NCBI RefSeq assembly: GCF_900110895.1
Contig: NZ_FOIQ01000003.1
Span: 124,001 to 188,000 of the forward strand
Source of the DNA: Prevotella aff. ruminicola Tc2-24
GTDB taxonomy: Bacteria > Bacteroidota > Bacteroidia > Bacteroidales > Bacteroidaceae
Direction: 5' to 3'
Length of the DNA stretch: 64,000 bases
Both the position numbers and the translations under genes were made by a program. The notes under the pieces are model-generated. The model searched no databases and was not told the origin of the DNA. It was given only the letters and a program-made list of their open reading frames with translations. Positions 25,692 to 35,414 of the stretch are shown piece after piece (positions within the stretch are counted from its first letter, which is position 1; every line of letters begins with the position of its first letter).

Positions 25692-26543
25692 TCACTTCAC
25701 CAGCACCACAAGGTACTTGCTCGTCGACCAGAACAACTGTGGATCGGTAATACGGAGCACATACTGCTTGTTGGCATCCTGCTGCAGGGTGTACGAGCTC
25801 GACGGATGAGATGTCATCATCTTGGCAGACTTGCTGTACAACTTAATCTCCTTGTCGATGCGGATGTCGATCTTCGTGAAGTAGTCCTTATTGAAGTTCG
25901 ACTGCAGCACACGGCCATCGACGAGAATCTTCTGTTCCTTCAGCTCATCCTTCGTTCCGAAGACGAACCAGGCGGTGTTCAACTGCTTGTCCTGCATACT
26001 GATAGTCTGAGCCTTCTGAGAGGTTTCTTCCTTCAACGAACTGACATTATCGTTCAGGTCGGCCACACGCTCATCGAGTTCTGCGATATGAATATCCTTC
26101 TTGTCGAGCTCCTCGCGCAAAGCCTGGAGCTGCTGTTCCTTGACCTCCAACTGCTCTGTCAGGTTATCAATGATCTTCTTCAACTGTCCTCCCTTAACAG
26201 TACTCTCACGCACCTGCTGCTTCAGTTTATTGATCAGTTCCTTATTCTGCTTCATCACCGACTGAATGAACTGGAAGTTCTCCTTGATGCGCTGTGTGGT
26301 GTTTGTACCCTCACCCTGCTTGGCAAGTGTCACTCGATTCTGAGCCTCGGTTATCTCACGGAAGCCCTCCTCGATATCACTGAGGGTCGTCATCATGTCA
26401 TTGATCTCGTTATCCTTCTGAGCAATGATCTGGTTCAACGAGTCGCGCTGCTGCTGAGCGGCGAGACTGGCCTTTCTGGCACTCTCCTGATTACAACTTG
26501 TAATGGCCAATGCGCTGATGGCTAAGATAAATAGTTTTTTCAT
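25692..26543 (-). CDS. Coiled-coil lipoprotein of unknown function
   Basis: A 283-residue lipoprotein (lipobox ITSC, Cys17). A long coiled coil covers about residues 25-190, rich in Gln, Glu and Lys (QQRDSLNQIIAQKDNEINDM, QLEVKEQQLQALREELDKKD). A small C-terminal beta domain follows (WFVFGTKDELKEQKIL, IKLYSKSAKMMTSHPSSSYTL). I recognise it only as a conserved Bacteroidales protein. It starts 2 bp after rsmI and is probably co-transcribed with it. It is likely anchored in the envelope and projecting into the periplasm. Confidence 0.75.
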   Translation of the reverse strand: MKKLFILAISALAITSCNQESARKASLAAQQQRDSLNQIIAQKDNEINDMMTTLSDIEEGFREITEAQNRVTLAKQGEGTNTTQRIKENFQFIQSVMKQNKELINKLKQQVRESTVKGGQLKKIIDNLTEQLEVKEQQLQALREELDKKDIHIAELDERVADLNDNVSSLKEETSQKAQTISMQDKQLNTAWFVFGTKDELKEQKILVDGRVLQSNFNKDYFTKIDIRIDKEIKLYSKSAKMMTSHPSSSYTLQQDANKQYVLRITDPQLFWSTSKYLVVLVK

Positions 26544-26545
26544 AA

Positions 26546-27244
26546 TTATTGAGTTTTGGAATTCAGTTCTTTTTGATTACAACCTGCCAGAATGATGACA
26601 ATCTCACCCTTCGGCTCCTTCTCCTTAAAATGAGCGACCACTTCACTCAGCGTTCCGCGAACACTCTCCTCATGTACCTTTGATATCTCCCGGCAGACAC
26701 TCACCTGTCGATCGGCACCATAGACCTCGGCAAACTGCTCCAGTGTTTTCACCAAACGGTAGGGTGACTCGTAGAAGATCATCGTACGCTCCTCGCCCTT
26801 CAGCGACTCCAACTTAGTCTTACGCCCCTTCTTCTGCGGCAGGAATCCCTCAAAGGCAAAACGGTCGCATGGCAGACCGCTCGACACCAGGGCTGGCACA
26901 AAGGCCGTGGCTCCTGGCAGGCACTGCACCTCGACACCGGCTCTTACCGCCTCACGAACGAGAAAGAAACCAGGATCGCTGATGCCCGGTGTACCGGCAT
27001 CGCTGATCAGCGCCACATTCTCACCACCCAGCAGACGATCGACAATGACAGCCGACGTGCCATGCTCATTAAACTTATGGTGCGACTGCAGGGAGTTATG
27101 GATATCATAATGCTTCAGCAGGATGCCCGAGGTTCGGGTATCTTCCGCCAGCACGAGGTCAACTTCCCTCAAGATACGGACGGCACGGAACGTCATGTCC
27201 TCCATATTGCCCACTGGGGTTGGAACGATATACAATATGCCCAT
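26546..27244 (-). CDS. rsmI: 16S rRNA (cytidine-1402-2'-O)-methyltransferase
   Basis: A 232-residue tetrapyrrole-methylase-fold protein of the RsmI family: LYIVPTPVGNMEDMTFRAVRIL, LAEDTRTSGILLKHY, LISDAGTPGISDPGFFLVRE, LPGATAFVPALVSSGLP. RsmI methylates the ribose of C1402 in 16S rRNA together with RsmH. It is somewhat shorter than E. coli RsmI because the C-terminal extension is absent, as is common in Bacteroidota. It is divergent from tdk. Confidence 0.93.
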   Translation of the reverse strand: MGILYIVPTPVGNMEDMTFRAVRILREVDLVLAEDTRTSGILLKHYDIHNSLQSHHKFNEHGTSAVIVDRLLGGENVALISDAGTPGISDPGFFLVREAVRAGVEVQCLPGATAFVPALVSSGLPCDRFAFEGFLPQKKGRKTKLESLKGEERTMIFYESPYRLVKTLEQFAEVYGADRQVSVCREISKVHEESVRGTLSEVVAHFKEKEPKGEIVIILAGCNQKELNSKTQ

Positions 27245-27252
27245 AACGAGGG

Positions 27253-27284
27253 CAAATATAATTCAATTTATCAGAATAGACAAA
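27253..27284 (-). promoter_or_regulatory. rsmI promoter
   Basis: On the minus strand TTTG (27284-27281), 20 bp, TATATTTG (27260-27253), a full match to the Bacteroidota promoter pattern, with a very short leader before the rsmI start at 27244. Confidence 0.75.
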
Positions 27285-27299
27285 AAAAGCGGTGAAATC

Positions 27300-27331
27300 T
27301 TTGCAATTTTTAAAATGATTTGGTAATTTTG
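27300..27331 (+). promoter_or_regulatory. tdk promoter
   Basis: TTTG (27300-27303), 20 bp, TAATTTTG (27324-27331), then the tdk start codon 8 bp later. It is divergent from the rsmI promoter and does not overlap it. Confidence 0.78.
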
Positions 27332-27339
27332 CCAACATT

Positions 27340-27921
27340 ATGACAGAAATTATGATTGGAGAGGCACATCGCCCAGGAAGGATCGAAGTGGTGTGCGGCT
27401 CAATGTTCTCGGGCAAGACGGAAGAACTGATCCGTCGCCTTCGCCGTGCCAAGTTCGCCCGACAGAAGGTGGAGATCTTCAAACCGGCTATCGATGTAAG
27501 ATATTCCGAAGAGGAGGTCGTCAGCCACGACCAGTCGCATATCCCTTCCACCCCCATCGACTCCTCGGCGAGCATTCTGTTGCTCTCGTCCGACTGCGAC
27601 GTGGTCGGTATCGACGAGGCACAGTTTTTCGACATGGGTCTTCCCGACGTGTGCAACGAACTGGCCAACCGGGGCATCCGCGTCATCGTGGCCGGCCTCG
27701 ACATGGACTATAAAGGCATCCCTTTCGGGCCGATGCCTGCCCTCTGCGCCATCGCCGACGACGTGACCAAGGTGCATGCCATCTGTGTGCGCTGCGGTAA
27801 CCTTGCCTACGTGAGCCACCGTACTGTGGAGGGGTCCCAACGTGTGCTCCTTGGTGAGACGCAGGAATACGAGCCGCTCTGCAGAGAGTGTTATCAGAAA
27901 GCAATACAAGAAGAGAAATGA
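27340..27921 (+). CDS. tdk: Thymidine kinase
   Basis: A 193-residue type II thymidine kinase. Walker A is [16 protein letters not shown], the lid and Walker B region IDEAQFFDM, the nucleoside pocket [18 protein letters not shown], and the zinc-ribbon cysteines CVRCG and PLCRECY. It phosphorylates thymidine for the salvage pathway. It is followed by the AI-2E-family gene with an ATGA overlap, indicating translational coupling. Confidence 0.95.
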   Translation: MTEIMIGEAHRPGRIEVVCGSMFSGKTEELIRRLRRAKFARQKVEIFKPAIDVRYSEEEVVSHDQSHIPSTPIDSSASILLLSSDCDVVGIDEAQFFDMGLPDVCNELANRGIRVIVAGLDMDYKGIPFGPMPALCAIADDVTKVHAICVRCGNLAYVSHRTVEGSQRVLLGETQEYEPLCRECYQKAIQEEK

Positions 27922-29018
27922 GAGAAAAAACCATCACCCTCGACCGTCTTGTGCGTTGGATCGGAGGCGGCCTGCTGGTAGTCGTCGTACTGCTGTTCAT
28001 CGATTACCTCAGTAGTGTATTACTGCCCTTCGTCGTGGCCTGGCTTTTCGCCTACCTCTTGTATCCCATGGTGAAGTTCGTGCAATACCGTCTCCATGTA
28101 CCAGGACGGGCCTTGAGTATCTTGGTGTCTATGATTGTGGTCATCGCAGTCATCTCAGGCATCATCTACCTGATCATTCCACCGATGATCGAGCAGTTCC
28201 AGAAGCTAGGATCTCTGGCTTCCGACTATATCCAGAAGTCGGCCAACATCAGGGATATACCTGGAGCTATTCAACAATGGATACAGAACAACCAGCGCGA
28301 TATCGAGCGGTTCTTCCGTAGCGGCACCTTCACGGAGAGCATCAAGACCGTCATGCCCGGACTTTTCACCGTTCTCGGTGAGACCGCGAGTATCATCATC
28401 AGTATCATCGCTTCATTCATCACCTTATTATATATGTTCTTCATTCTGCTCGACTACGAATACTTGACCAACAACTGGATCAAGATCTTCCCGAAGAAGA
28501 ACAGGCCCTTCTGGCAAGAGCTGATGAACGGCGTTGAGCGCGAACTTAACAACTATATCCGCGGACAGGGTCTTGTGGCCCTAATCATGGGCGTACTCTT
28601 CTGTATCGGGTTCACCATCATCGACTTCCCCATGGCCATCGGTCTCGGCATTTTAATTGGCATCATGGACCTCGTGCCCTATCTGCATACGCTGGCCCTG
28701 ATACCGACCGTTCTGCTTGCCCTGCTGAAATCGGCCGATACCGGTCAGAACTTCTGGTTCATCCTCGCCACGGCCCTGGCTGTCTTCATTGTCGTCCAAC
28801 TCATCTGCGACCTGATCGTCACACCGAAAATCATGGGTAAGGCCATGCGCCTCAACCCCGCCATCCTACTGCTTAGTCTCTCGGTATGGGGTGCCTTGCT
28901 CGGTTTTATCGGTCTTATTATCGCGCTACCGCTCACCACCCTGCTCATCACCTACTACCAGCAATACGTCACGAAAGAGAAGGAAAATGATCTGGTAGAA
29001 GAAAAATCCTCCGAATAA
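27918..29018 (+). CDS. AI-2E/PerM-family transporter
   Basis: A 366-residue integral membrane protein with about eight hydrophobic segments and the family's typical motifs ([59 protein letters not shown], and the C-terminal [22 protein letters not shown]). The family includes AI-2 exporters and Na+/H+ antiporter-like members; the substrate cannot be predicted. I chose the ATG overlapping the tdk stop codon. Confidence 0.88.
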   Translation: MREKTITLDRLVRWIGGGLLVVVVLLFIDYLSSVLLPFVVAWLFAYLLYPMVKFVQYRLHVPGRALSILVSMIVVIAVISGIIYLIIPPMIEQFQKLGSLASDYIQKSANIRDIPGAIQQWIQNNQRDIERFFRSGTFTESIKTVMPGLFTVLGETASIIISIIASFITLLYMFFILLDYEYLTNNWIKIFPKKNRPFWQELMNGVERELNNYIRGQGLVALIMGVLFCIGFTIIDFPMAIGLGILIGIMDLVPYLHTLALIPTVLLALLKSADTGQNFWFILATALAVFIVVQLICDLIVTPKIMGKAMRLNPAILLLSLSVWGALLGFIGLIIALPLTTLLITYYQQYVTKEKENDLVEEKSSE

Positions 29019-29019
29019 A

Positions 29020-29051
29020 TTTGGCAGATTAAAAAAAACATCGTACCTTTG
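29020..29051 (+). promoter_or_regulatory. tRNA-Lys promoter
   Basis: TTTG (29020-29023), 20 bp, TACCTTTG (29044-29051), 35 bp before the tRNA. It overlaps the end of the upstream gene's stop region. Confidence 0.8.
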
Positions 29052-29086
29052 CACGCGATTTTGAAAAAAATCACCCATAAGAGGTC

Positions 29087-29159
29087 GACTCGTTAGCTCA
29101 GTTGGTAGAGCACAACACTTTTAATGTTGGGGTCTTGGGTTCGAGCCCCAAACGAGTCA
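29087..29159 (+). tRNA. tRNA-Lys(TTT)
   Basis: A 73-base cloverleaf: acceptor GACTCGT pairs with ACGAGTC, D arm GCTCAGTTGGTAGAGC, anticodon stem CAACA/TGTTG around the loop CTTTTAA with anticodon TTT, and T arm TTGGGTTCGAGCCCCAA. The discriminator is A and the CCA end is not encoded. Confidence 0.96.
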
Positions 29160-29165
29160 CAAAAG

Positions 29166-29192
29166 AAGAGGTTCAAGGACCTCTTTTCTTTT
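29166..29192 (+). terminator. tRNA-Lys terminator
   Basis: AAGAGGT (29166-29172) pairs with ACCTCTT (29179-29185) and is followed by a T-rich tract. Confidence 0.8.
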
Positions 29193-29284
29193 TTTAATAT
29201 TATTTAACGAGGTCCACCATACTCATTAACAATAATCTTCGTATCTTCGCAGACATATTATTAACATAAACAACTATTACGATT

Positions 29285-29404
29285 ATGAAAAAAGATAATG
29301 TGAAGTGCGGTGCATACGAGAAACCTGCAATGCGGGTTATCCAAATGAGAGAGAACCTGCAATTACTAGAAGTTAGCAATTATGACGGAGCAGAGACTGA
29401 CTAA
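29285..29404 (+). CDS. Small peptide gene A (39 residues, PAMRVI-LQLL type)
   Basis: A 39-residue protein with a polar, lysine-rich start, the block AYEKPAMRVIQMRENLQLL and the tail EVSNYDGAETD. It is a duplicate of the next gene, sharing AY-KPAMRVI-MRENLQLL and SNY. I recall many short Prevotella and Bacteroides ORFs with a Y-x-x-P...V-x-x-x...LL-x-x-S pattern, all uncharacterised. It has no signal peptide or membrane helix. Its possible -7 box is TATCTTCG at 29241-29248. Confidence 0.65.
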   Translation: MKKDNVKCGAYEKPAMRVIQMRENLQLLEVSNYDGAETD

Positions 29405-29418
29405 ACAACAAGAACAAT

Positions 29419-29456
29419 AAGGGGTACAAACCGAATGGTCAGCACCCCTTGTCTTT
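29419..29456 (+). terminator. Terminator after small peptide gene A
   Basis: AAGGGGT (29419-29425) pairs with ACCCCTT (29444-29450), followed by GTC and six T. Confidence 0.7.
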
Positions 29457-29583
29457 TTTAACTATACCAGATGGATGTCTCCATCTCTGGCGCATACCTG
29501 TCTACTTGCCGGGAATCATTCTTCACCTTTTCCTCGTTTTGTTCGTTCTTAGTCGACATAAGCACATACTAACAATTACGATT

Positions 29584-29703
29584 ATGAAGACAAATAAAGC
29601 AAAGCACGATGCATACAAGAAACCTGCAATGCGGGTTATCCCAATGAGAGAGAACCTGCAATTATTAGCAGCTAGCAATTACTGGTCAGAACCAATTGAC
29701 TAA
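29584..29703 (+). CDS. Small peptide gene B (39 residues, paralogue of A)
   Basis: A 39-residue paralogue of the gene 299 bp upstream: MKTNKAKHDAYKKPAMRVIP, then MRENLQLLAASNYWSEPID. The central block is kept while the N-terminus and last six residues differ, which suggests selection on the middle. The start codon is chosen because it aligns with copy A; an in-frame upstream extension covers the duplicated non-coding segment. Confidence 0.65.
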   Translation: MKTNKAKHDAYKKPAMRVIPMRENLQLLAASNYWSEPID

Positions 29704-29714
29704 ACAACAAAAGT

Positions 29715-29751
29715 AAGGGGTGCGAACCGAATGGTCAGCACCCCTTGTCTT
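29715..29751 (+). terminator. Terminator after small peptide gene B
   Basis: AAGGGGT (29715-29721) pairs with ACCCCTT (29740-29746), followed by GTC and a T-run, the second copy of the duplicated terminator. Confidence 0.7.
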
Positions 29752-29949
29752 TTTTAACTATACCAGATGGATGTCTCCATCTCTGGCGCATACCTGTCTA
29801 CTTGCCGGGAATCATTCTTCACCTTTTCCTCGTTTTGTTCGTTCTTAGTCGACATAAGCACATACAATTAAATAGTTAGCTCACGGCAAATATAGGAATT
29901 ATTCCGGAAGAATATCCTCAGCAAACGCCTTTTAATACTTATTTAACAT

Positions 29950-30564
29950 TTAGTTCTTCTTCTTCGAAGAGAACACGAGGGGTGTTGTCTCACGGAGATA
30001 TGTCGTTGTTTTCCCATCCTCATAGACAGCACCGACAAGTAACTGCATCTCCATAATGGTCTTCTGATAGTCGTATGCTCCAAACGAATAAGGGGAGTTC
30101 ACATAGAAAGCCACACTCACCTTGTGTTCCGCTCCACCGTAGTTCAGCGTATAATTCAAGGTCATCGGGTTGACAAGGAACTGTATCGGGGAGTTGCTGA
30201 TGAATCCGTAATAGCACGTCAAGGTCTGAGGATCTGCCTTTGCAAGCGCTTCCTTCATGTTTGTATTAGTAACTACGTCTGCAATCAATTTAGCAGGGAA
30301 CTTGTCGACAGTGATAGTACTGTCATTGATGACCGACCATGTGGTGGCCACTGAGTCAACGCCATTCTGTGAGGTTGCCGCGTTTTTCACGGAGAAGACC
30401 AGATGACCGGTATAGTTTCCTTTAATCATCTGATAGCACTGGGCTACTTGTTCCTTGGTTAGAGGTACGATTTTCTCATTATCATCATCGTCATTGATAC
30501 ATGAGGTGACACACAAAGCGGTCAGACCGCAAAAAAGAACACTTAAGAATTTCGTTGCTTTCAT
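29950..30564 (-). CDS. DUF4840-like lipoprotein
   Basis: A 204-residue lipoprotein with signal peptide and lipobox VTSC, followed by an acidic linker (INDDDDNEKIV). The rest resembles the Bacteroidales DUF4840 family (YQMIKGNYTGHLVFSVKN, TWSVINDSTITVDKFPAKLI). The start at 30564 gives a clean signal peptide; an ATG at 30633 would add 23 residues before it. The function is unknown. It faces the tandem peptide genes and is followed by no obvious partner. Confidence 0.7.
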   Translation of the reverse strand: MKATKFLSVLFCGLTALCVTSCINDDDDNEKIVPLTKEQVAQCYQMIKGNYTGHLVFSVKNAATSQNGVDSVATTWSVINDSTITVDKFPAKLIADVVTNTNMKEALAKADPQTLTCYYGFISNSPIQFLVNPMTLNYTLNYGGAEHKVSVAFYVNSPYSFGAYDYQKTIMEMQLLVGAVYEDGKTTTYLRETTPLVFSSKKKN

Positions 30565-30659
30565 TTCTATTAATTGTTTATTATCTGTTTCTATTATTAT
30601 TGGAACTGCCAATGTAGATAAATCTTGCACCACCGAGGGAGGACTTAACTTTCTTTAAC

Positions 30660-33515
30660 CTACTTAACCTTCGGCTTCAATTCATCCGGCGACTCGTTTG
30701 TAAACATATTCACCTGCGGTCCTTGTTTTGTGAACAGGTCTGTGATGACCTGTGGCTGAAGCACGGTCGACGGGTGGAAATCATCGCTCTCCATATAGGA
30801 AAGGATCGCCAGGCGCATCTGCCTTGCCACGACACGGTGCTCCAGATCGGAGGAGACGTCCATGGTGGTCATCAACAGTTTGCCTTTCAGGACGCTAGCC
30901 TCGACCAGCATGCCCAGTTTACGACTGACGTGCCAGGTATCGATAGGTTGTATCGGTGACTGGTAGTCCTTCGGGAACTCCATGAGATTCATCACCTGTG
31001 CCTTGTTCAGCAGCTCCCACCAGTTCAGGTTACCCCAATCGTCGGTGGGGAAGTCGTACTTGAAGAGTGGATGCGTCTTATCGATATAGGCTCCCGTAGT
31101 ATGAGGCGGTCTCATCTTAAACCATGAGGTATTCCAGAACACCGGCAGGTAGTGCTGTACCACATCACTGCCGAGGCGAACCTTCCCTGCCGCCGTCAAC
31201 AGCACTTTGCCACCTTTCTCCAGAACCTGCAGAGCCTCGGCATCAAGGGTATCAGCGATATGAATCTGCGTGGCGGCAGACTGCACGTCGGACGATTCGT
31301 TCGGATAGACCCAAAAATCCCAGTGATTCTTCAACTCTCCTGCCATGGTCACATGAAGTGTCAGTTTACAGGGTCGCGAGATGCTGTCAAGGGGGAAGCG
31401 CACAGTTCCGATGGGAATATTTTTCCCTAACGGCAGATCCTTTAAGGACAACACGCCACCAGCATACACCTTCATACTATCGTCATAAATATAATAAGAG
31501 GTACGAACATTTATGACATCACCATACACGGCATTATAAGCCTCGATGGGCACCACCAGTGTGTCGGCTGTCGTATAGACGAACTTCGGGAACCGAGCCA
31601 AGGCGACGACAGGCGAGCAGAACTCACGCCACTCATCTGCCGTCGTATAGCCTTTCTCCTGCCAATGCACATTGAGCACACCCTCTAGAGCGGTACCTTG
31701 TCCGCTATAGTCGTTCAGTCCCAGGAGTTGAAAACCGGCATAGTCACGAGTACGCAAATTCCTTTCAATCTCATATTTATAACAGAGTGTCTGCAACTTA
31801 CCACTGGCCATCAGGAATTTCTCAGCCTGCGATGCCATGCCGTGATCACGCAACAAGTCTCGGAAAATCTCAAAGTTTCGGGCCTTGTAAACACCCGTAT
31901 ATTGCGGGATTTCCTTGAAATCTGGGAAGGCGCACCACTGTCCCTGTTCATGGGCAATGACAGGGGTGTTATTATCGGTCGTGTCCCGATAGTTCCTCGG
32001 ACGTAGAATCTGGTCGTAATAATCGTCATCGGCATGAGGAGCATTGCGGTCCCAGTCCAGCCCTCTGGCACCGCCCTTCACATGATACTCAGAACCATCG
32101 TCCCATGCCCAGCCGCCACCGACCGACGCTCCGCAGTAGAGTCTTGTCGGGTCGTATCGTTTCATCTCCCTCACCCAGTCATTGCAATAGGCCACCCAGT
32201 CGCCGGCGGGCTCATTACCTGCCGCCATCATCACGAACGACGGATGATGACCATAGGTATCAACGATACGTTTCGACTCATCCAGCAGGTACTGGTCGAT
32301 TACCTGTCCTCTCCGAAGTTTTACACCATGATTCGGCCACGACGGTCCCTCCGGCTGAAGATAGATGCCCAACTTATCCGCAGCGACAAAGGCTGCCTCC
32401 GGCGGGCAATAGGAATGAAAACGCACATGATTCAGCCCATACTCCTTGACCTTCGTAAGAATTCTGGTCCACGACTCCTCGTCTGTGGGCGGATAACCCG
32501 TCTCCGGGAAACAGCAGTTCTCTACGGTTCCACGCAGGAACAGAGGCCGACCGTTGATATACAATTGTCGCCCCTCGGCCTTGATCTCACGCATACCGAA
32601 GGTGGTCTCATAATAATCGTCACCGACACCTATGCCTAAACGGTATAGTTGAGGATGAAACTCATCCCACAGAGCGACCTCCGTTCCGACGGGCACATCT
32701 ACCGACATGGTCTTGCCCCTCAGGTCATAACTCATCATAAAGGCATAGGCATTCTCCTTGTCCTGTTGGACAGTCACCTCCATCACATCAAGCGTATAGA
32801 GCGGGTTCACCTCACCGCCAAGTACAACTTTTAGGTTGACATACCCCTTGAATGGATAAGGTGTGATCCTAACCTGCTTGATATAAAGTTTGCGAGGCTG
32901 CACCCGAAGTTCCATACGTCCGATGATTCCGTTCCAGTTGCCTTGTGTCTGGTCTGTGACGCTATGTGAGTCCTGACCGACTCCCACATTATCTATCCCA
33001 TTGTATACACAGACCTCGATTGTATTCCGCATGCCTGGTCTGATCAGGTCAGACACGTCATACTGATGGGGGGTAGAGAGCGACAGCTGATGTCCCACCC
33101 TCTGACCATTGACAAAGACCGTCGTCTCTATATGCGGGCGCTCCAGAAACAGTGTGATATGCTGTCGTTCCCATGACTGGGGGACGTAGATATCTTTCTT
33201 ATACCATGCCTTTCCCACGTAGTGGTGTTCCGGGGTGAGAAAGAAAGGGAACTTCATCTGGCCTTCCACCCGATATTTCTCCATATAGGGGTTAAAATAG
33301 TAGGACGAGTCGTAGAGCGAGCCTGTCCATCTGGTGTCGACCGTCACAGGATCACCTTTCCCGTTAGTCAACATCGAGCCGGGCAGCATCACATAGTCAT
33401 CATATCTAGCAGTATCACCTACGGAGAAGTCCCACGAGCCCGTCAGGTCAAGCGTCTGCTGAGCCTGAGAGAGCAGGCTGCAGAAGGCACACAAAAAAAG
33501 AAAAGCCTTTCTCAT
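30660..33515 (-). CDS. Secreted glycoside hydrolase family 2 protein (951 residues)
   Basis: A 951-residue enzyme with signal peptide (cleavage near LLSQA). GH2 architecture: sugar-binding jelly roll (DLTGSWDFSVGDTARYDDYVMLPG, residues 20-200), Ig-like domain, then a TIM barrel with the acid/base glutamate in MMAAGNEPAGDW and a nucleophile glutamate in VIAHEQGQW. A long C-terminal extension of more than 250 residues follows. Such enzymes act as beta-galactosidases, beta-glucuronidases or related exo-glycosidases; the exact sugar cannot be read here. It stands alone, without SusCD, and has a TATCTTTG -7 box at 33573-33580. Confidence 0.88.
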   Translation of the reverse strand: MRKAFLFLCAFCSLLSQAQQTLDLTGSWDFSVGDTARYDDYVMLPGSMLTNGKGDPVTVDTRWTGSLYDSSYYFNPYMEKYRVEGQMKFPFFLTPEHHYVGKAWYKKDIYVPQSWERQHITLFLERPHIETTVFVNGQRVGHQLSLSTPHQYDVSDLIRPGMRNTIEVCVYNGIDNVGVGQDSHSVTDQTQGNWNGIIGRMELRVQPRKLYIKQVRITPYPFKGYVNLKVVLGGEVNPLYTLDVMEVTVQQDKENAYAFMMSYDLRGKTMSVDVPVGTEVALWDEFHPQLYRLGIGVGDDYYETTFGMREIKAEGRQLYINGRPLFLRGTVENCCFPETGYPPTDEESWTRILTKVKEYGLNHVRFHSYCPPEAAFVAADKLGIYLQPEGPSWPNHGVKLRRGQVIDQYLLDESKRIVDTYGHHPSFVMMAAGNEPAGDWVAYCNDWVREMKRYDPTRLYCGASVGGGWAWDDGSEYHVKGGARGLDWDRNAPHADDDYYDQILRPRNYRDTTDNNTPVIAHEQGQWCAFPDFKEIPQYTGVYKARNFEIFRDLLRDHGMASQAEKFLMASGKLQTLCYKYEIERNLRTRDYAGFQLLGLNDYSGQGTALEGVLNVHWQEKGYTTADEWREFCSPVVALARFPKFVYTTADTLVVPIEAYNAVYGDVINVRTSYYIYDDSMKVYAGGVLSLKDLPLGKNIPIGTVRFPLDSISRPCKLTLHVTMAGELKNHWDFWVYPNESSDVQSAATQIHIADTLDAEALQVLEKGGKVLLTAAGKVRLGSDVVQHYLPVFWNTSWFKMRPPHTTGAYIDKTHPLFKYDFPTDDWGNLNWWELLNKAQVMNLMEFPKDYQSPIQPIDTWHVSRKLGMLVEASVLKGKLLMTTMDVSSDLEHRVVARQMRLAILSYMESDDFHPSTVLQPQVITDLFTKQGPQVNMFTNESPDELKPKVK

Positions 33516-33572
33516 CTTGTTTTATTGGTTAGTCTTCATGAACCCCACGACATAGCTGTAGGATCTGGATTG

Positions 33573-33580
33573 CAAAGATA
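33573..33580 (-). promoter_or_regulatory. -7 box of the GH2 gene
   Basis: CAAAGATA on the plus strand reads TATCTTTG on the minus strand, about 60 bp before the GH2 start codon. Confidence 0.55.
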
Positions 33581-33628
33581 GCCAAAAGATATTAGTAGGC
33601 AAAAGAAGGGGTGTTAATGTGAGTTAAA

Positions 33629-33663
33629 GAATCCCGGAAAAACGAGTTGCTTTTCCGGGATTC
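33629..33663. terminator. Terminator of the acyl-CoA synthetase gene
   Basis: A perfect 13-bp stem GAATCCCGGAAAA / TTTTCCGGGATTC with a 9-base loop, 12 bp after the minus-strand stop codon at 33675. Confidence 0.82.
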
Positions 33664-33674
33664 CTGTTATACAA

Positions 33675-35402
33675 TCAGACGACCTCAATGCCTAGCTTCT
33701 CGCAGAGGCCAAGACTCATCTCCTTTAACTTAAACTTCTGAATCTTACCAGAACCCGTCAGGGGGAACTGATCAATAAAGAACACGTACTTCGGGATTTT
33801 GTAACGGGCAATCTTACCACGACAGAACAACTGCACATCCTCCGGGGTCATCGTTACACCCTCTTCAAGGATAATGAAGGCACCGACAGCCTCACCATAT
33901 TTCTTCGAAGGCACTGCAGCCACCTGTACATCGCGGATGCCAGGCATGTGGTAGAGGAACTCCTCAATCTCACGCGGATAGATATTCTCACCACCACGGA
34001 TGATCATATCCTTGATACGACCCGTAATCTTATAGAATCCTTGCTCATCCTTCACGCCCAAATCACCTGAGTGCAGATAGCCGTTCTTGTCGATCACCTC
34101 AGCCGTGGCCGTCGGATTCTTATAATAGCCCTTCATCACGTTGAAGCCCTTACAACACATCTCGCCCTGCACTCCAACAGGACATTCCTCGCCGGTCTCG
34201 GGGTCGAGCACCTTCACATCGACGAACGGATAGTCACGCCCCACAGTGGTGCAACGCTGCTCAAAGGTGTCGTTCAGACAAGTCTGCGTCATACCAGGCG
34301 ACGACTCCGTCAAGCCATAAACACTAGTGATGGTCATATACATCTTTTGGCTGACCTGTTTCATCAGTTCCACAGGACAGAGTGAACCAGCCATGATACC
34401 CGTACGGAGACATGTCAGGTCGAACATATCAAACATGGGATGGTTCAGTTCCGCGATGAACATCGTTGGTACACCATAAACGGCCGTACACCTTTCTTTA
34501 TGGATAGAAGCCAACACCACGAGGGGATCAAATTTCTCGACCACCACCTCTGTACAGCCGTGTGTCAGACAGTTCATCGTGGCGAGCACCACACCAAAGC
34601 AGTGGAACAATGGCACACAGACACAGAGTTTGTCGTCCTGTGTAAAGCCCATGTTCTCTCCCGTGAAATAGCCATCGTTGGCGATACCGTAATGCGTCAG
34701 CATCACTCCCTTGGGGAAGCCAGTCGTGCCCGACGTATACTGCATATTGCATACATCATAGCAGTTCACCTGACTCTTCATCTCGTTGAGTTCCTTATCC
34801 TCTACGTTCTGTCCCAACAACAGCAACTCTGCGGTATTGTACATGCCACGGTATTTCTCCATGCCGATGAACACCACATTCTTCATATAAGGGAAACGCT
34901 CACTGTTCAGATGACCGCGCTCGCAACTCTTCAGTTCCGGCAACATCGTATAGGTCATATCGACATAATTGCAATCCCATGTACCATCGGTGATACAAAG
35001 GGTATGCATGTCGGAGTCCTTACAAAGATACTCCAGTTCGTTCTGCTTATAGTTGGTATTCACCGTTACCAGCACTGCACCGATCTTTGCGGTCGCATAA
35101 AGAAAGGTGAGCCAGTCGGGAACGTTCGTTGCCCAAATACCCACATTCGAGCCTTTCTTCACGCCAATGGCAATCAGGCCCTTGGCCAGATTATCCACAC
35201 GTTCGTTGAACTTACTCCATGTGAAACGTAAGTCTCTATCCGAGTAAACGATGTATTCCTTATCGGGCGTGGTTTCTGCCCAGTATTCGAGCCACTGACC
35301 GAGGGTACGCTCAGAGAGGGTGTAGCCTGTACTTCCAGTCTCAGCAGGATATGTCCTATCAGGAAGCGGACGTCCTGCCATATCTAATTTCACTTTACTC
35401 AT
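33675..35402 (-). CDS. AMP-binding acyl-CoA synthetase
   Basis: A 575-residue ANL-superfamily enzyme. Motifs: phosphate loop [31 protein letters not shown], hinge [26 protein letters not shown] and the C-terminal catalytic lysine region [13 protein letters not shown]. The overall form fits medium/long-chain fatty-acid CoA ligases (FadD-like), but benzoate-type or other acid substrates cannot be excluded. It is 12 bp downstream of an XRE/cupin regulator gene on the same strand, a pair that recurs in Bacteroidales. Confidence 0.88.
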   Translation of the reverse strand: MSKVKLDMAGRPLPDRTYPAETGSTGYTLSERTLGQWLEYWAETTPDKEYIVYSDRDLRFTWSKFNERVDNLAKGLIAIGVKKGSNVGIWATNVPDWLTFLYATAKIGAVLVTVNTNYKQNELEYLCKDSDMHTLCITDGTWDCNYVDMTYTMLPELKSCERGHLNSERFPYMKNVVFIGMEKYRGMYNTAELLLLGQNVEDKELNEMKSQVNCYDVCNMQYTSGTTGFPKGVMLTHYGIANDGYFTGENMGFTQDDKLCVCVPLFHCFGVVLATMNCLTHGCTEVVVEKFDPLVVLASIHKERCTAVYGVPTMFIAELNHPMFDMFDLTCLRTGIMAGSLCPVELMKQVSQKMYMTITSVYGLTESSPGMTQTCLNDTFEQRCTTVGRDYPFVDVKVLDPETGEECPVGVQGEMCCKGFNVMKGYYKNPTATAEVIDKNGYLHSGDLGVKDEQGFYKITGRIKDMIIRGGENIYPREIEEFLYHMPGIRDVQVAAVPSKKYGEAVGAFIILEEGVTMTPEDVQLFCRGKIARYKIPKYVFFIDQFPLTGSGKIQKFKLKEMSLGLCEKLGIEVV

Positions 35403-35414
35403 GTCTCAGGGTGA

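Larger units (their letters stand above)
29264..29867 (+). repeat. Tandem direct duplication, unit about 299 bp
   Basis: Two copies in head-to-tail order, start codons exactly 299 bp apart (29285 and 29584). Each copy has AACAA-TATTACGATTATGAA-like sequence before the start, a 39-codon ORF, a hairpin with T-run, and about 150 bp of downstream DNA. The downstream part is nearly identical between copies from the GAATGGTCAGCACCCC region to the CATAAGCACATAC region, whereas the coding part has diverged. Confidence 0.85.

Noticed and set aside
25806..26525. A 239-codon Leu-rich frame antisense to the coiled-coil lipoprotein
   Set aside because: The Leu richness results from reading Gln/Lys/Glu codons backwards; the forward gene has a signal peptide and lipobox.
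29087..29160. Integration site of a mobile element at tRNA-Lys
   Set aside because: The tandem repeat downstream is not a copy of the tRNA 3' end, and no integrase or element gene is present.
34440..35231. A 263-codon frame antisense to the acyl-CoA synthetase
   Set aside because: The composition (His- and Ile-rich, low-complexity) is that of a shadow frame, and the synthetase frame has all its family motifs.
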